From assembly GCA_963693285.1 (NCBI GenBank), contig OY848918.1, forward strand, positions 19,293,484 to 19,357,483: DNA of 64,000 nt, read 5' to 3'. The translations under genes were made by a program, and so were the position numbers. Origin of the DNA: Xestospongia muta (taxonomy: Eukaryota; Porifera; Demospongiae; Haplosclerida; Petrosiidae). Below the pieces are notes generated by a model. It did no database searches. It was not told where the DNA came from and was given only the letters and a program-made list of their open reading frames with translations. Below are positions 36,281 to 48,996 of this stretch, piece after piece. Positions within the stretch are counted from its first letter, which is position 1, and the number at the start of each line of letters is the position of its first letter.

Positions 36281-36718
36281 CTTTGAAACCTGAAAAACAT
36301 GCATTATTGAGATCACTTTATCCAATCAGTGGCAAATGGCATGAGATTGGTGATCTATTGGGGGTTGATTCCAACACCATTGACAGCTTGTCTAGTTCCT
36401 TGGTTTCAAATGAAATTAAGATGGCAAAAATGTTAGAAAGCTGGTTAGATAATGAACCAACTCCTGCTTCATGGGACAATATTCTTGATATCATAGAGGG
36501 ACCTTTTCAGAAGAAAACTCTTGCTGTGGAAATTCGTCAAAAAATTAAAACAAGTAAGCATTTTAGTTGATAGTGAATTCAATCATTTGGTCACTGTTTT
36601 ATATTGATCCTTTGTCATGTTCATATAATAAATAGTTATTATTATGAAGAAATGTTCAAATTGTCATATTCTCCTTTCTATCTTCATAGGTGAAGGGAGT
36701 ACACTTCGTTCACTTTAA
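36281..36718 (+). CDS. Orphan death-domain exon with short terminal exon
   Basis: Exon 36281-36553 (acceptor TTTACAG, donor GTAAGC) is 273 bases with phase 1 at both ends. It encodes a complete death-like domain: PEKHALLRSLYP, GKWHEIGDLLGVDSNTI, ESWLDNEPTPASWDNILDII, LAVEIRQKIK. A following exon 36690-36718 joins in phase and ends SEGSTLRSL plus TAA (36716-36718). It is the closest match here to the first death exon of the 3.4 kb gene but lacks that gene's 5-base deletion. The upstream partner is unknown: the finger-like fragment at 35494 is on the same strand but not visibly connected. It could be a functional short gene, an alternative tail or a relic. Confidence 0.5.
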
Positions 36719-38232
36719 AGAACATTAACTTTTACCTGAGGTAAAGATATTAACTCACATTTGGAGTGACATACTCTCTCTAATAACTAGAATGTTGTGT
36801 GTAGTCCAATTGACAACTAGCTATATGTATTAAGTCTAAGTTCTATTTGTATTTAAAGGACATGACCTGTAACATGATATACTTTGTATAGTCATATCAT
36901 AATCAGATATCATGGATGAGCTTTTGATATAAAATTTTAGTTATTTAACTAGATGTGGCTCAGTCATAAATACAAGCATATTAAATTTATAACAATTCAT
37001 TTGGATGAATAGAATAGATACTGCTTTCAACTGATATACCATGAAAATTTATGTGTATTATTATATAGTAATAATCCAATCAACATAATGTCTATATAAT
37101 ACATATGATAGTTAACTAACACATATTACATCTATAACAATGTATTATAACATTTCTCCTCTTTCCGTTAGATGATAGATAATTTTACTTTCTATAGCAA
37201 CAGTAACATTATTAATGATTATTAGTCATTCTTTGTTAAAAGTGTGTTGTTTTGATAACTTTTATTTTTACTATTATTTAGCTATTTGACACCATTTTTT
37301 TTTAATTTAAAATTTATACTATTAAAATGATGATTCAATGAAACTATGATCTTAGTATCTTACAATCAATAATATATCTAACAAAGAGTTGTTAATATGT
37401 ATTCTAAAAGTGGACACAATCATAAGATAAAACATTATCAAATACTTCACTGCTATTTTAAGGCCTGGGTCCACTCACGCGCTACCTAAAAATTGACAAT
37501 TTTATTTTCAATTTTTAATTTCAAGCAAATAAATACAAATACATCATTCTGACTACATATAAGTGGTTTGATTTTGATTAGTCTTCACTATTATCGCTAT
37601 AAAGTCAGCAGTTGAGTCTTCTGTTTGTAGATATGGACGAAACCAAGGATATCTAAAAAATGAAGAAAACGGGATAGGCAGTTGGTAAAACAGATATTAA
37701 AAGACTTAAAATTTAGGACAACAGTGTGTCATAGTATGCTTAACGTCATGTAAAATGTTGAAGTTGATACCAACAATAATCATCAATCATGAGTTATGCA
37801 AATAAATTACTATTATAAGGTCTATTGTAGCCACTTAGGCTAATATCCTTCATAACGCGTCATTATTGTGACCTCAGTTGACGAATAACGCGATCGCGTC
37901 ATTTGAACTTACTAAGCAATAGCACAACATTGACAGGTAGTTAGAGTGTGTATTTTCTACAGTAGTAGTTCCTGTACTTGTTATTGCTTGCCTTTGAATC
38001 TGCAGTCAGCATTTGACCCGAGTTTCAACAGTCTTTGTATTTAAAGTTATTACCTCGTGTATTGATTCTTGTTGACAACTCAGTCTGCACATCTCCACTT
38101 GCAACTTAACAGTCCAAGTTAGTACTCACATGCATACGAACCATGATAAAGATAAATATACTTGCATATTATAATTAGTATATCACTCAAATAAATGTAA
38201 ACAAATAACAACAAATGCATTATGCAAATAGA
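36719..38232. other. Intergenic; CG-richer block near the piggyBac remnant
   Basis: No gene is seen. From about 37450 the sequence becomes richer in CG (ctcacgcgctacc, aataacgcgatcgcgtc), which probably marks the 5' part of the piggyBac-like element. A TTAA-type boundary is suggested at about 37458 (ttaaggcctgggtcc), but no matching right end was found. Confidence 0.35.
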
Positions 38233-39380
38233 ATGACTGATAGACGATTATTTACAAGAGATGAAGTCTTGGATATTATTGAAAAAGGACCAATGTATCC
38301 AGGGAGTAATGAAGAATTTGACACATTAAATGATAAGATGGTGGACGACTACTGATAATAAAATTATAAGATAATTTACAAAGTATATAAAACCTACCAA
38401 TCTTAGTATAACAGAAGTTACATCTGTTGATCTTGAAAAGTCTCCAGTCCAGTTACCTGCACCGCTATGGTAAATATCACAAATATTACCTTTTACTGAT
38501 TGTAAAATAAATAGCTACCAACAAATAGAGTCACTTGCAGGTCCATCAAGTTCACTAAATGATACACCACTATCAGTATAAGTGAACACATGCAAAAATA
38601 ACAGTTTACCTACAATCATAATAGGTCTTCTCTTGAAAATCCTGTGTCTGCCACTAACAAATCTAAACAAAGGTTTCTCATCTGTAAATATCTTCATAGC
38701 CAATGCCCAAGTGACCACACCCTAGGGGAGATAAAATGGTCAAACAATTACATGCTAGTCACTATAGATTCGTTTACAGAATCAGTGGGACCAACTGTTT
38801 CTGTCCCTTCATCACCACTTGAGGCATTTATGCTATTTTTTACACAATCATTTCTACAACTGATAGTAGACGAGACAAACAGATATGCTGAAACATGTAT
38901 GGGTGGAGAAAAGTATGCCAAATGGACAAAAGTGTCTATTGAAGAATTGCAGGCATACTTGGGATTTATGATCGTAATGGGGATAGTAAAATCACCATCC
39001 CTATATGATTATTGGAAAAATGACCCGTATTATCACTACACCCCCATAGCAGATTGAATTTCTGGAGATAGATTCATGGACATTTCACAATATCTCAATT
39101 TTGTAGACAATGTGACGTTAGCACTACCAGGTACACCACAATATGATCGTCTTGGTAAAGTAAGACCAAATCTGGAATTTCTTAACAACAAATTCCTTAC
39201 ATTATATCATCCAAATCGTGACAACAGTATAGACGTTATCCTTGCTGTTATGCTTTTCTAAACAAACAAAGAGATACTCAATGGTATTGTAGTGACTGCA
39301 GCCTTTACCTCTGTCAAAATGGAAAGAGTGACGACTGTTTCCTACACTACCACACCCACCATGGACCTAATGAAAATTAA
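38233..39380 (+). pseudogene. Internally deleted piggyBac-type transposase
   Basis: Pieces in order: N-terminus at 38233 (MTDRRLFTRDEVLDII), a small exon 38415-38469, the N-terminal transposase domain about 38644-39261 (FFTQSFLQLIVDETNRYAE, ELQAYLGFMIVMGI, YDRLGKVRPNLEFLN), then directly the C-terminal cysteine-rich zinc domain 39279-39380 (QWYCSDCSLYLCQNG, FLHYHTHHGP) ending TAA. Known: piggyBac transposases have a DDD catalytic core between these two parts; it is missing here, so a large internal deletion occurred at about 39240-39270. A TGA at 39055-39057 replaces an expected arginine, as CGA to TGA decay would. Inactive. Confidence 0.8.
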
Positions 39381-41220
39381 AGAGACACTTACATATATAC
39401 AAAAAGAATAAATATATATTATACTAACTTGTTTATATACTGGACATGTTTTGCATCATTTATAGTACATACAGATACTATCACTATTGTACCTTAGCCC
39501 TAGCGCTTCAATTTCAAGCGCTTTTTTCATTACAAAGACGGTAGAAGAATAGATACGATAGAATGACTTACTTTCAGTAGAGTTCGATGTAGAATTTACT
39601 TGTAGAATCGTTTTATAACATCTCTAGACCTACTAATCAACGACGGTTGCCTTATTTACTGGTAAATGAACCTGTTAAAAGTTCTCCAAGGCGTCTTCCT
39701 CTTCTTTCGATGAACATATGCTTGAGACCAATTAAATTTCGACATCCGGTGACCCCACCTACGCTATTATTTCTTTAAAAAATGACACCAAAACGAATTT
39801 CCATCTGAAAATTTCACAATATCTCATACTAGCCTATGGACAAATCTTGACTACACTTAAAGACAATAAATGACAGCACAAGAACAAATGAAAAATACAA
39901 GTACAATGCTAACATGCTTGTGAGTGTCTACTAAGAATATCTAAACAGAACAATATAGAAGTTTGTCATTGTTATATCTAGTGCAAAGCCTCCTAATTAC
40001 AGCATTTCATCGACTGATTATTGACTAATATACTTAGTAAAGTCTCCATGTGTCATGTGCATACACTATATATACTAAATATTCTCATTTTAACACTCCA
40101 TGTGCATTTATTAAAGGTTGATTGCATCCAACCAATCCTGTCTACATCTACAACGATAAATTGTTGCAGATGCCTTTAAAGTAGGGAATGAATTTAGTTT
40201 GTTCTTTAGCACTATTTCTATAAAGCATGACTCTGTGTACTCATTTAATCACAAGCTCTAGGTCTCAAGCTTTTTCATGTATTAGCACCAGATACCTACA
40301 GTCAACTTAGTAATTATATACATACAATAATATAAGCAAAACTAGATCCGTTACTTCATCTGTCTATGAATTATGTTAATTTAATCTATTTCAATATAGG
40401 ATATTAGTCTTAGTATTATAGTATCTCCTAATACAGATACTTGTTTATCTATATGAACATAATTATAATACCTAGCATATACAAATGGAAACACTTCTTC
40501 ATTATAACCTGTGGATCCCAGTGCAACTGACTGATTAGTAAAATTTTATCTAAACTTAGATTAAAGTAACCATGGTTCAAAAATTGTAGTTTAAGTACAT
40601 TAATACCAATATTAACACTGACTATATACGAGTTAAAAAAGTGAGGAGAAACTATAGAAAGCATAAAGAGTGATAAAAATGGTACCAGAGCAGATCAGTC
40701 ACATTGAACATAAATATGGTGGCACTCATGATTAGAGGTTTTTTATACTCAGTACTAGTGGTTATAGTGTCAAAGCAGAGTAAAAATACACAGGAATGTA
40801 TGTATTATATAACTATAAGATTAGGATTATTTTCAACACAATTTTATTATTTTTTATGAAAAATCTAGCTATAACAATATCAAATTCAATATAGCACTAA
40901 TAATAATTTTACATTGAGTGGCGTAGGTAAAATAATTTGCTGTGTAAATTGATATTGTTCATTTCAAGTCAATGACATTCTAATAGCTAGTATATTGATT
41001 ACACAACAAATCTAGAGATCTACAGAGAATGACAGAGACAGGGATGAAAATAGTACACCATTTTAGCTAACAATATGAGATTTTCTGTGAAGTATCCTTA
41101 TACATATTTAAGTAGGATTGTTATACAGTTATAGTTATAAATATTATTTTATAATCCTTATATATAGGATTTATAGAATTGACATAATCACGTAGTAGTA
41201 TTGTTTGTTTTATAATTGCT
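39381..41220. other. Intergenic, no gene seen
   Basis: AT-rich spacer. The block agcgcttcaatttcaagcgct at 39505-39525 is a small inverted repeat. Nothing else is supportable. Confidence 0.4.
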
Positions 41221-41228
41221 ATTTCAGC

Positions 41229-41979
41229 ACCTACCATTGCTGAACCACTTTCTTCAGATATTGTTCCAATCAACATAAGTGATCTACTGTGGTACTGGTT
41301 ATGTAGTGGTAATGTATCAATACAAATAACTTAGTTCTTAATTTGACACAAATGAACTGTACAACAGAAATGTCAGTAATGTTATATTAAGAGGACTCAC
41401 TGATGGAAAATGGAAATTCCTCTTCATCTACTGATTTACAAAGTACAAAAGATACATGGTTGTGCCTCTCACTGCTGCCAATACATTCACCATGTCAGTA
41501 TCATCAATATATATCTATGTCTTAAAACAAATATATGATGTAAAAGGTTGGCTCTTACCTGCTACTGAGGAGCTTCATAATCACTCTAATCCTCATGTAT
41601 TCATTCATGTATATTTATTACACAAGAACTACCATTTTTGATAATCCATTTATAGATTTACCAGAAATTGTGATAGCAGAGCTGAAATGCATTATAAGAG
41701 GTGGAGCAGTGATGATTGGGAGCCACAGAACAGTAGTGGATTCATTCTTCTAAAGGTTAGTCTTGATCAATAATCAAACTTATTACAAATTAGGTATTTT
41801 ACAGGAATTGTCGTATGGTTTATTGCCACTTCATGTCAAAGCAAAGCCAGATAAATTAGATATGACTGCTCTCACCAACAGCATTCCTAAATATTTATGT
41901 CTTTCACCAAATCACTAAATCTGGTGGAAAGGTTTCTTGGTTGAGTTAGAAGCTAAATTTCAGTGTGAAGGTTAATAGT
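41229..41979 (+). pseudogene. Unrecognised spliced coding fragments
   Basis: Three coding-like blocks with splice borders: 41229-41309 (APTIAEPLSSDIVPIN), about 41656-41754 (a frame reading CDSRAEMHYKRWSSDDWEP and ending GFILLK before GTTAGT) and 41805-41979 (ELSYGLLPLHVKAKPDKLDM, IPKYLCLSPN, then a stop). The second and third join well. The family is unknown and in-frame stops suggest decay. Confidence 0.3.
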
Positions 41980-42230
41980 TCTGTTTTGTTGCACTACCCA
42001 AGGAACACACATCTATGCTAAACATGTAATGGTAACTTACACCTTTAAAATTTGTTTAGTAGGTTTTTCATGACAACTTACAAGCTCATAGTGAAGTAAT
42101 GACTAAGGAGATACCACAGGTAAAATCACATGACAAGCATACTTACTTTGTTCATTTATTGATGCATACATGAGAATACTTTTTTTGAAATTTCAAACAC
42201 TTGACTTGTAAAGTTTTGAAATTTCAAATG

Positions 42231-42773
42231 CATTATGTATAATACATAAAATATAATACACTAAATCAACTAATGAAGATAGAGACAGATGTATGTGTTG
42301 ACTATAAACCTAGATGGGTTAATGAAGGTCATCGTAAGTGTTTACATAATAAGATTATGTAATAATGCTAAGAAATAGAACAAAAAAATATTTCTTGAAA
42401 TCACACTTACAATCATATTATTGATTTTATCTATTGTTTAATGATAATTGATTTATGATCAAATTCTTTGAAATATAATTACATTCCATATATTTAATTA
42501 TTAATAATAATATTTACACATGGTTTGGTACTGTCTACTTGTAGCAGTCTAGTAAGTTAATTAAGTTATTATTTATTATTAACTTAATATATATGAAGTA
42601 TATTATATTATGTATAGGAATATATATTATGTCTGAAATTAATTCATGATGTCTAAATATGGTCAATTCCTGGAAAAAATATAAAATTTATATTTGATTA
42701 CATAGTCTGAAAAATAGTATAATATGAACATTTTCATAGAATGAATTCATAGTATGACTTCTAAGAGTTATAT
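42231..42773. repeat. Dispersed repeat copy B (543 bp)
   Basis: Counterpart of 11421-11963 with few differences and the same sharp ends, here inside the decayed exon region. A third, much more diverged copy follows from about 43196 (cctagatgggttta, ttacacaataggatcatgta). Confidence 0.85.
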
Positions 42774-43289
42774 GCAGATCATCAACATAAATTGTCCTTG
42801 TTAAAAGTCATTTTAAATTACTACAATTTTGCTGACTCAAAGTGTTCGTGGTCTATAATTAGTAAGTCACAAGGATGCAATTTCTCATTATGTTAATATT
42901 TTATAAAACATTTGAAACACAAAATATCTATGTTGCAATTGACCAAACTCACTTTCTCTTAAACAATATCTCACCTGACATTCTGCAAAGATATAGTTTA
43001 GGGGCTCATACTTCAGATTGTTTTTCTAGTACTTGTAAAGAATAATGAGGGCAATAATTTGACAATTATCTTTTTTATATTGATTAATATACTATATATT
43101 TATACATTTTACAGGAATTTTCAGTAGCTAGAACTTAATCATCTGAGCTATAATATGGTAAGTCTGCTAATAAGAAGAGACATGAACATATATTTTGATT
43201 AACCTAGATGGGTTTATGTAGTTATTGTAAACATTTACACAATAGGATCATGTAATAATGCTAGGAAATAAAACAAGAAGTGACACATC

Positions 43290-43354
43290 AAATTCACAGA
43301 CACATTCATATAATTGATCTCATGAGATCAAATATGTGAATGTGTCTGTGATTT
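43290..43354. repeat. Inverted repeat (hairpin)
   Basis: Arms aaattcacagacacattcat... (43290-43320) and its complement (43325-43354) flank a 4-base loop. It is inserted in the diverged third copy of the dispersed repeat, whose other copies lack it. Confidence 0.8.
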
Positions 43355-43590
43355 ATTGTTTCAAAGCTAATGATAATTAATTTATGATCAAATACTTGTT
43401 AATAAAATTATATTCTATAAATTTAATTAGTAATTTCAATAAGTTTAATTTAATTAAGTTAGTGTTATTATAAATTTTAATATACATGAACCACATTATA
43501 TTATGCATAGGATTATTGATTATATATAATGTCTCATACATATTCAATTCATAGGTCTCATCACTAATAATCCATTTAATATAATATCTC

Positions 43591-43660
43591 TACCATATGT
43601 TACTGATACTACACAAGATCCTAATCTCGTGCTTAATAGTAATATTCCTGGAACATAATT
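43591..43660 (+). pseudogene. NIDO-exon relic
   Basis: About 70 bases match 45330-45402 of the NIDO-type gene (tgatactacacaag, cttaatagtaatattcctgg) with several substitutions and a stop replacing tyrosine. It is a fragment of a duplicated exon. Confidence 0.6.
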
Positions 43661-44654
43661 TTCAATTTGCTGACTAAAGTGTTGGTGGTGTATAATTAGT
43701 GGCTTAAACTTCAGACTCATTTTTCCAGCACTTGTAAACAAATGTTTAGGGCAATAATTTGACAATCATCTTCAACCTTTATATTGAGAAAGATACAACA
43801 AATACATTTTACAGGAATTTTAAGTAGCTATTATTTAATCATCTGAACAATGTGATTCTTAATGAACTAACGCTTTCAAATTCTTTGTATATTGTATAAT
43901 AGCTGGTACATACAATGTCTAATTATCAATGAAAATAAACTTGAACTCTTTAAATTTTTTCTCCATGATATTTCCATTTCTTATTGAATCAATGAAACTA
44001 ATACTTCAAGTTAGTATTATCGTAAAGATTACTTTACTTAACTAGTATTAAAGGTTCTTGTTTGATAAGTACAAGGCTTGTGCCAACCCTCCATTTATAA
44101 ACCATGGTTTGGCATTAATTCAAAATAGAAAATTGGCCCAGACTATAAAAATGAGACATTTATTCTTCACTTCATTAAAAGTCCCTTTGTCTTGTATTCA
44201 TCACTAGTGACAGATGCCCACTGTTTAGTATTGAAGTGCACTCTATGGCTTGCGTTTGTTGAAAATGAGAAGGCGGGGCAAGATTGTTTTATAAAATAAC
44301 GCTGTAGGTGCACGATATCCAGTCGACACTTATTGGATTCTTTATATGCTCTGATTAACTGTTTGCTGTCATCTATTATGGTTTATCTGTTTTGGTACGT
44401 ATACTAATGGAAATAGCTAGAACTATATAATGAACTAGTGGATATACTGTGCATGTATCAAGTACAAGTACCATATTATACATCACATTGATATTAGAGT
44501 AGAAGATAATATCTATGACTATAATACAGTCTTGTATATCATAATTAGCAGTTAAAGTTTAAGTTTTACTTGATATTTTATCAGTCAATTATAGACACTG
44601 AATATTTTCTTTACTTACTACAGGAGTTGCTGTACTTACTTTTATCTTGTATTG

Positions 44655-45758
44655 ATGATACATACTGTCTTATCTGTGTCTGTAAATGAGTTTTATTGGT
44701 TTGGTGTAGAAAATGGAGACACAGCTAGAGAAAATGGAGTTTTTGAAAACTTATTCTTTTCAAATTTTCCTATTACAAATTTACTAAGAAATGAAAATGC
44801 TTCAGCCAGTCGTCTTTCAGTATGTTAATAAAAATATTCTGTTATGTATTTATTATTACATCAATTTTTATAGATTGTTTACAGAAATGGCTTGTTCATA
44901 AAAAATGAAGAATCTGGATTATTGGTTATTGTTACTCCTCTGGCAAAAAGCACTGGATCAACAGAACAGGGGATGTCTTTTATAGGATAACAGACAATAC
45001 TACTCTACTGAATAGAGCAAAAGAAGATATTTAACAATCCAAACTTACTCAATGTGACTTTAGTCCAACTCATCTCATCATTAGCACATGGATTAACTAT
45101 TTTTTTGGACCTTCATTGATGATGGCAGTAAGTATTAAACACTTATAATCTCTTAGTCTTTTATTATGTTAATTATAGGGTAACACATACCAATTCATAA
45201 TTACAACAGATCAAACCTCAACATTTGCTATTATCTTATTTGGGGAAATAAAGAAATCATTTTCAAATGAACGAGAACATATTGCATATACAGATCCAGA
45301 GTCAGAAATGATTAAAGAAAGCATTTTTTTACCTTATGTTAATGATACTACACAAGCTCCTTATCTCATGCTTAATAGTAATGTTCCTGGAACATATATT
45401 GTCAAATTAAGTGCAGATGGTAAGAAATAGTATATGCAATCTCTTATATTGTTTACTTGTTTATGCTATCACAATAATTGTCGTAGCATTATTAGTATAT
45501 GATATTTTGATGCCTCATAGTTCATTTGTAAGACGTTTAAGTTTGTATAGTGTTAATTAAATGACATTGAACGACAAAGATAATTTTTACATTTTTATTT
45601 TGTTTTCTTTATTATATTATTTAGTAGCTTGTTCTCAACCACCATCATGTCCAGTTATAGGTACACAAGAATGTAAAAGAAACCTAGCAAGACTAGCCTG
45701 TCAGAAAATGATCAAAGACAACATCAATCCAATACCAAAAGCCTGTGACTCACTCTGA
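44655..45758 (+). pseudogene. NIDO-type extracellular domain gene, decayed
   Basis: Exons about 44655-44819, 44874-45127, 45179-45419 and 45625-45758. Blocks: FYWFGVENGDTARENG (the F-x-P/W-FG...GD opening of NIDO domains), GLFIKNEESG, FYRITDNTTLLNRAKEDI, WINYFFGPSLMMA, then NTYQFIITTDQTSTFAIILF, matching the NIDO core N-T-F-Q-...-T-D-...-F, followed by NSNVPGTYIVKLSAD and a Cys-rich tail (PPSCPVIGTQECKRN) ending TGA at 45756-45758. Known: NIDO domains occur in nidogen, mucin-4-like and sponge adhesion proteins. The second exon needs frame corrections near 44950-44990 and has an in-frame TAA after KEDI (about 45032). It is too short for a full adhesion receptor, so likely a relic. Confidence 0.6.
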
Positions 45759-46305
45759 GAATACAATAAACAATCATTTTATTCATGACTTTTATATTTA
45801 GTCCCTTTAATACACTTATATATAACAGTAATAAAGTCGTGTGATTTCTGTATTTCATATGGTTGGAATATATCAAATACATGTTATTGATGTTTCTATA
45901 ATAGAATGATTGTTTTCATATACAATTTGTAGAACATAACATATATTGTTATATAATGTTGTATCTGGTTACAAATTAAAGCCTCTAATACATATAATTT
46001 TAAATGTCATGTTCATATATCATTTTTATAAAACTTTACTGTTATTCCATGCTACATTGGTTGTTGTGCTTTAACAGCAACACATGATAACTGCATTTAC
46101 TGCATACTAGACTGATTCTAAAATGCAGCTTTGTCATTTTACACCTTAGATATGACTACTATTCAGGTTGATATTAATAGAGTTATAATTGACTTATTAT
46201 AACGTAAGATTATATTTCACTAAGATATCCTTTGATATAATTGTTTGTATATTGGCAAGCATCCATTGTGCAAGAGGATACACTAGAGGAACTCTTTTAG
46301 GGTGT

Positions 46306-46425
46306 ATTTTTCAAAAGATAAGTGACAATAGTACTCTATTAAATAGACCAAAGGAGATAATAAGCAATCTATCTTACTCAATGTTACTTTAATCCAACAC
46401 ATCATTATCATGTGTACGTAGAAAA
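46306..46425 (+). pseudogene. Second NIDO-exon relic
   Basis: Reads ISDNSTLLNRPKEII, parallel to ITDNTTLLNRAKEDI at 44990-45034; the nucleotide match continues through the TCACTCAATGT-like and CCAACnCATCATnA cores. The surrounding exon is lost. It shows the NIDO gene was locally multiplied. Confidence 0.55.
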
Positions 46426-48169
46426 CTATTTTACTTTGATAGTTTTGTTTGATTTTGTTCACAGTCAAGTACAATTCTGTAGCTAACAGGAACAGCATGT
46501 TCAAACAATCCTTTTCCTTTGATATCATAGAAAGCTTTGAATTGTCAAATTAATTTAGACTCAAGAGGACAGTCAGTAAATGCACAATTAATATTAGACC
46601 AGTTGTAAATCCTTGAATTCTTCACTAATTATAGCCCAAGTACACCCATTTGAATCAGTAGAAACAGGTATGTCCCACTCCTATTTTCTGGAAGTCCATG
46701 ATACCAGAAGAGCTACAGCATGACTTTTAAATGTACTGGAACATCCATGTCAATGATTGCTGGGTTCTGTGACTAAAGTAGACATGCTCCCATTAGACCC
46801 TTACATTAGAAATTTGGAGACTCATTGAAAACTTACCTTAACTCCTGTTCCCTAAGTATAAGGAGAGTATTCACTATTTATTAAGGAACTGTGGCTCATC
46901 GAGACCTCAGTAAATTTATTGCAAGTGACAAACATTACAGTGTTCTTGTATGGGTTGCTTATTTCATTTATAAGCAGATGCTCAGCCTCAATACTGTAAC
47001 AGGTTTTATTGACGCATCATAATTATTGAGGTCAAATAAATGGCAACCATATGCATTAAAAACAAAAAAACATTATCAATTTTTAATGCATTCTTTACTA
47101 GACTTTTTGTAACAAATACTGATACAAAATTCTTCTAACTAGTCAGCACTTGCCTTTTCTCAATATATGAGCTTAGCCTCAAATACATTCTTAATGTTAT
47201 TCCAGATCATATCACCCAATAGTAAGTAATGTGTAATAGGCATATCTACAATGTATACACACATATTGGTTTCCTCATAATTAACATATTATTATTATTA
47301 GTTTATTTTTCTAGCCTAATTGTTTTAAATACTATAGAATCACTCATCCATACATGGATTCTAATTTCACATTTTATTCCATATATGTCTATATACTAAA
47401 TATGTAGTTAATGTATAATAGTACATTAATGTAGCATTACATTTAAATATTATTAGAAAGTAATTGTAGTTAGTTTTAGTGTGTCATAAGTCTAAACATG
47501 TACATCACTAATAAATCCATACATGTTTCCCAAAACTCAGTAAATGTACTCAACAACCTGCTAATATACAGTATCTGATACAGAGTCACACTCATGTATG
47601 ACACTAACATAACAAATTCTTATGTTAAAGTCACATATCACATTTAGCAATGTATAAAGAGTGTATAAGCTAAATGAAGTAGTAAATCTTTGTCTCCTTA
47701 ATTGCATCTTTACAAGCCTCATTAAAGTGGATATTAGTACTACAAATGTTGTGCAGTTATTAATATCAAAATAAGTATCAAGTATAAGTTATCATACAGT
47801 GGTATTAGAATTGCAAGCATACTAACATCACTACAGAATCTGTGACAAGGGCTCTTCACAATAGTCTTTTTCATTATCTGTTGTGTACTGTGACTGATTA
47901 TCTATAAGTATGTTAGTTAACTGTCATCAATCACCACTTTTCAATTCATTACAAACTAGAAATCTCAACAATAAATATTATATGGTCTTGTAGAAGTTAG
48001 TGTAAAAAAGGATTTTACGCCTAGAGTTACTTATGGACAACAAACGCAACCTGGAGTATTATCATGGGACAATTTTAAACTAATACAACCTTGATCTTAC
48101 TCTAGGGCCAAGATTATACTATTGTTTTTAGTTTAAAATCCCTCAGGAAATTCATCTTTTTTGTATTAT
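46426..48169. other. Intergenic, no gene seen
   Basis: AT-rich spacer; no supportable exon, RNA gene or repeat. Confidence 0.4.
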
Positions 48170-48312
48170 TATGGGGTAATTTTACACCAATTGGCTAATT
48201 AAGGGGTTTACTCATTTAACTTTCTTCCACAGTAAAAAGGAATATCTATTTTATGGCACACTTTTACACCAGTTGCCACCCTCAACTAGAGGTGGTGTAA
48301 AATTACCCCATA
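48170..48312. mobile_element. Small MITE-like inverted-repeat element (143 bp)
   Basis: Ends tatggggtaattttacacca (48170-48189) and its exact complement (48293-48312) bound a 143-base unit with no coding potential. Related motifs (tttacgcctagag, gggacaattttaaac) at 48010-48080 may be a second, diverged unit. Confidence 0.75.
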
Positions 48313-48774
48313 TAAAGCAAAAACTACACATTCAACTGAAGGAAGTTTTAATAATGACCTTTGAACTCACTTAAAATTTTCCAATTATAAAATACTAAAC
48401 AAGAGTTCTGAGGTGGACAGTTAATGGTCTATATAATTAATTAAGGAAATGGATGAATTCAGTTCATAACTAAGTTTTAACACTATAATGAATTGAATAT
48501 TAATAAAATCAGCAATAAATCATCAGTCAATAATTTTCATATCTTTGTCATCATATGATGCCTCTTCTGTAACTCTGTCATACTGGAAGTACACAGAGTA
48601 CTTGTCAGTTATCACATTATATGAGGAATCCTTCATAACATTGTTTCTGTTCTTTTTCATCAACAAATTTCATTTTTGTAAGTTTTCCAATAATTTCTGA
48701 ATGAGCATTTGGAATATATATTTAACATTACTTTCAATTACACATACATGTTTCAGCAGTTTGCTGCTCAGTGA

Positions 48775-48996
48775 ATGTTAAGTACTTCAATAGCTTGTTT
48801 GCTAGGGGAAGAATCTGAGAGAAAGTATGAGGATATAATTCAATACCCATGGAGATGTCTGATTTACGATACAGTATTATTGCACAAGAAAGCTTTAAAT
48901 ATTATTGGGGCAGACTTTCTCTCCTCGAGTGACAAGAAAACATTCGATGACCTTATACACGAGTACTTTGACCCTGGAAGTAAGAGTGTATCATGA
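48775..48996 (+). CDS. Uncertain short ORF
   Basis: Open frame reading ACLLGEESERKYEDIIQYPW and FDDLIHEYFDPGSK, with codon use more protein-like than its surroundings and a TTTCAG acceptor-like sequence just upstream (48752-48757). It has no recognised family and no partner exon. It may be a single exon or relic. Confidence 0.25.
   Translation: MLSTSIACLLGEESERKYEDIIQYPWRCLIYDTVLLHKKALNIIGADFLSSSDKKTFDDLIHEYFDPGSKSVS

Noticed and set aside
38515..38718. Minus-strand open frame in the piggyBac region
   Set aside because: Shadow of the transposase frame on the other strand.
48001..48320. Possible tRNA or structured RNA around the inverted repeat
   Set aside because: The pairing is a long perfect terminal stem with an unstructured AT-rich interior, typical of a MITE; no tRNA boxes.
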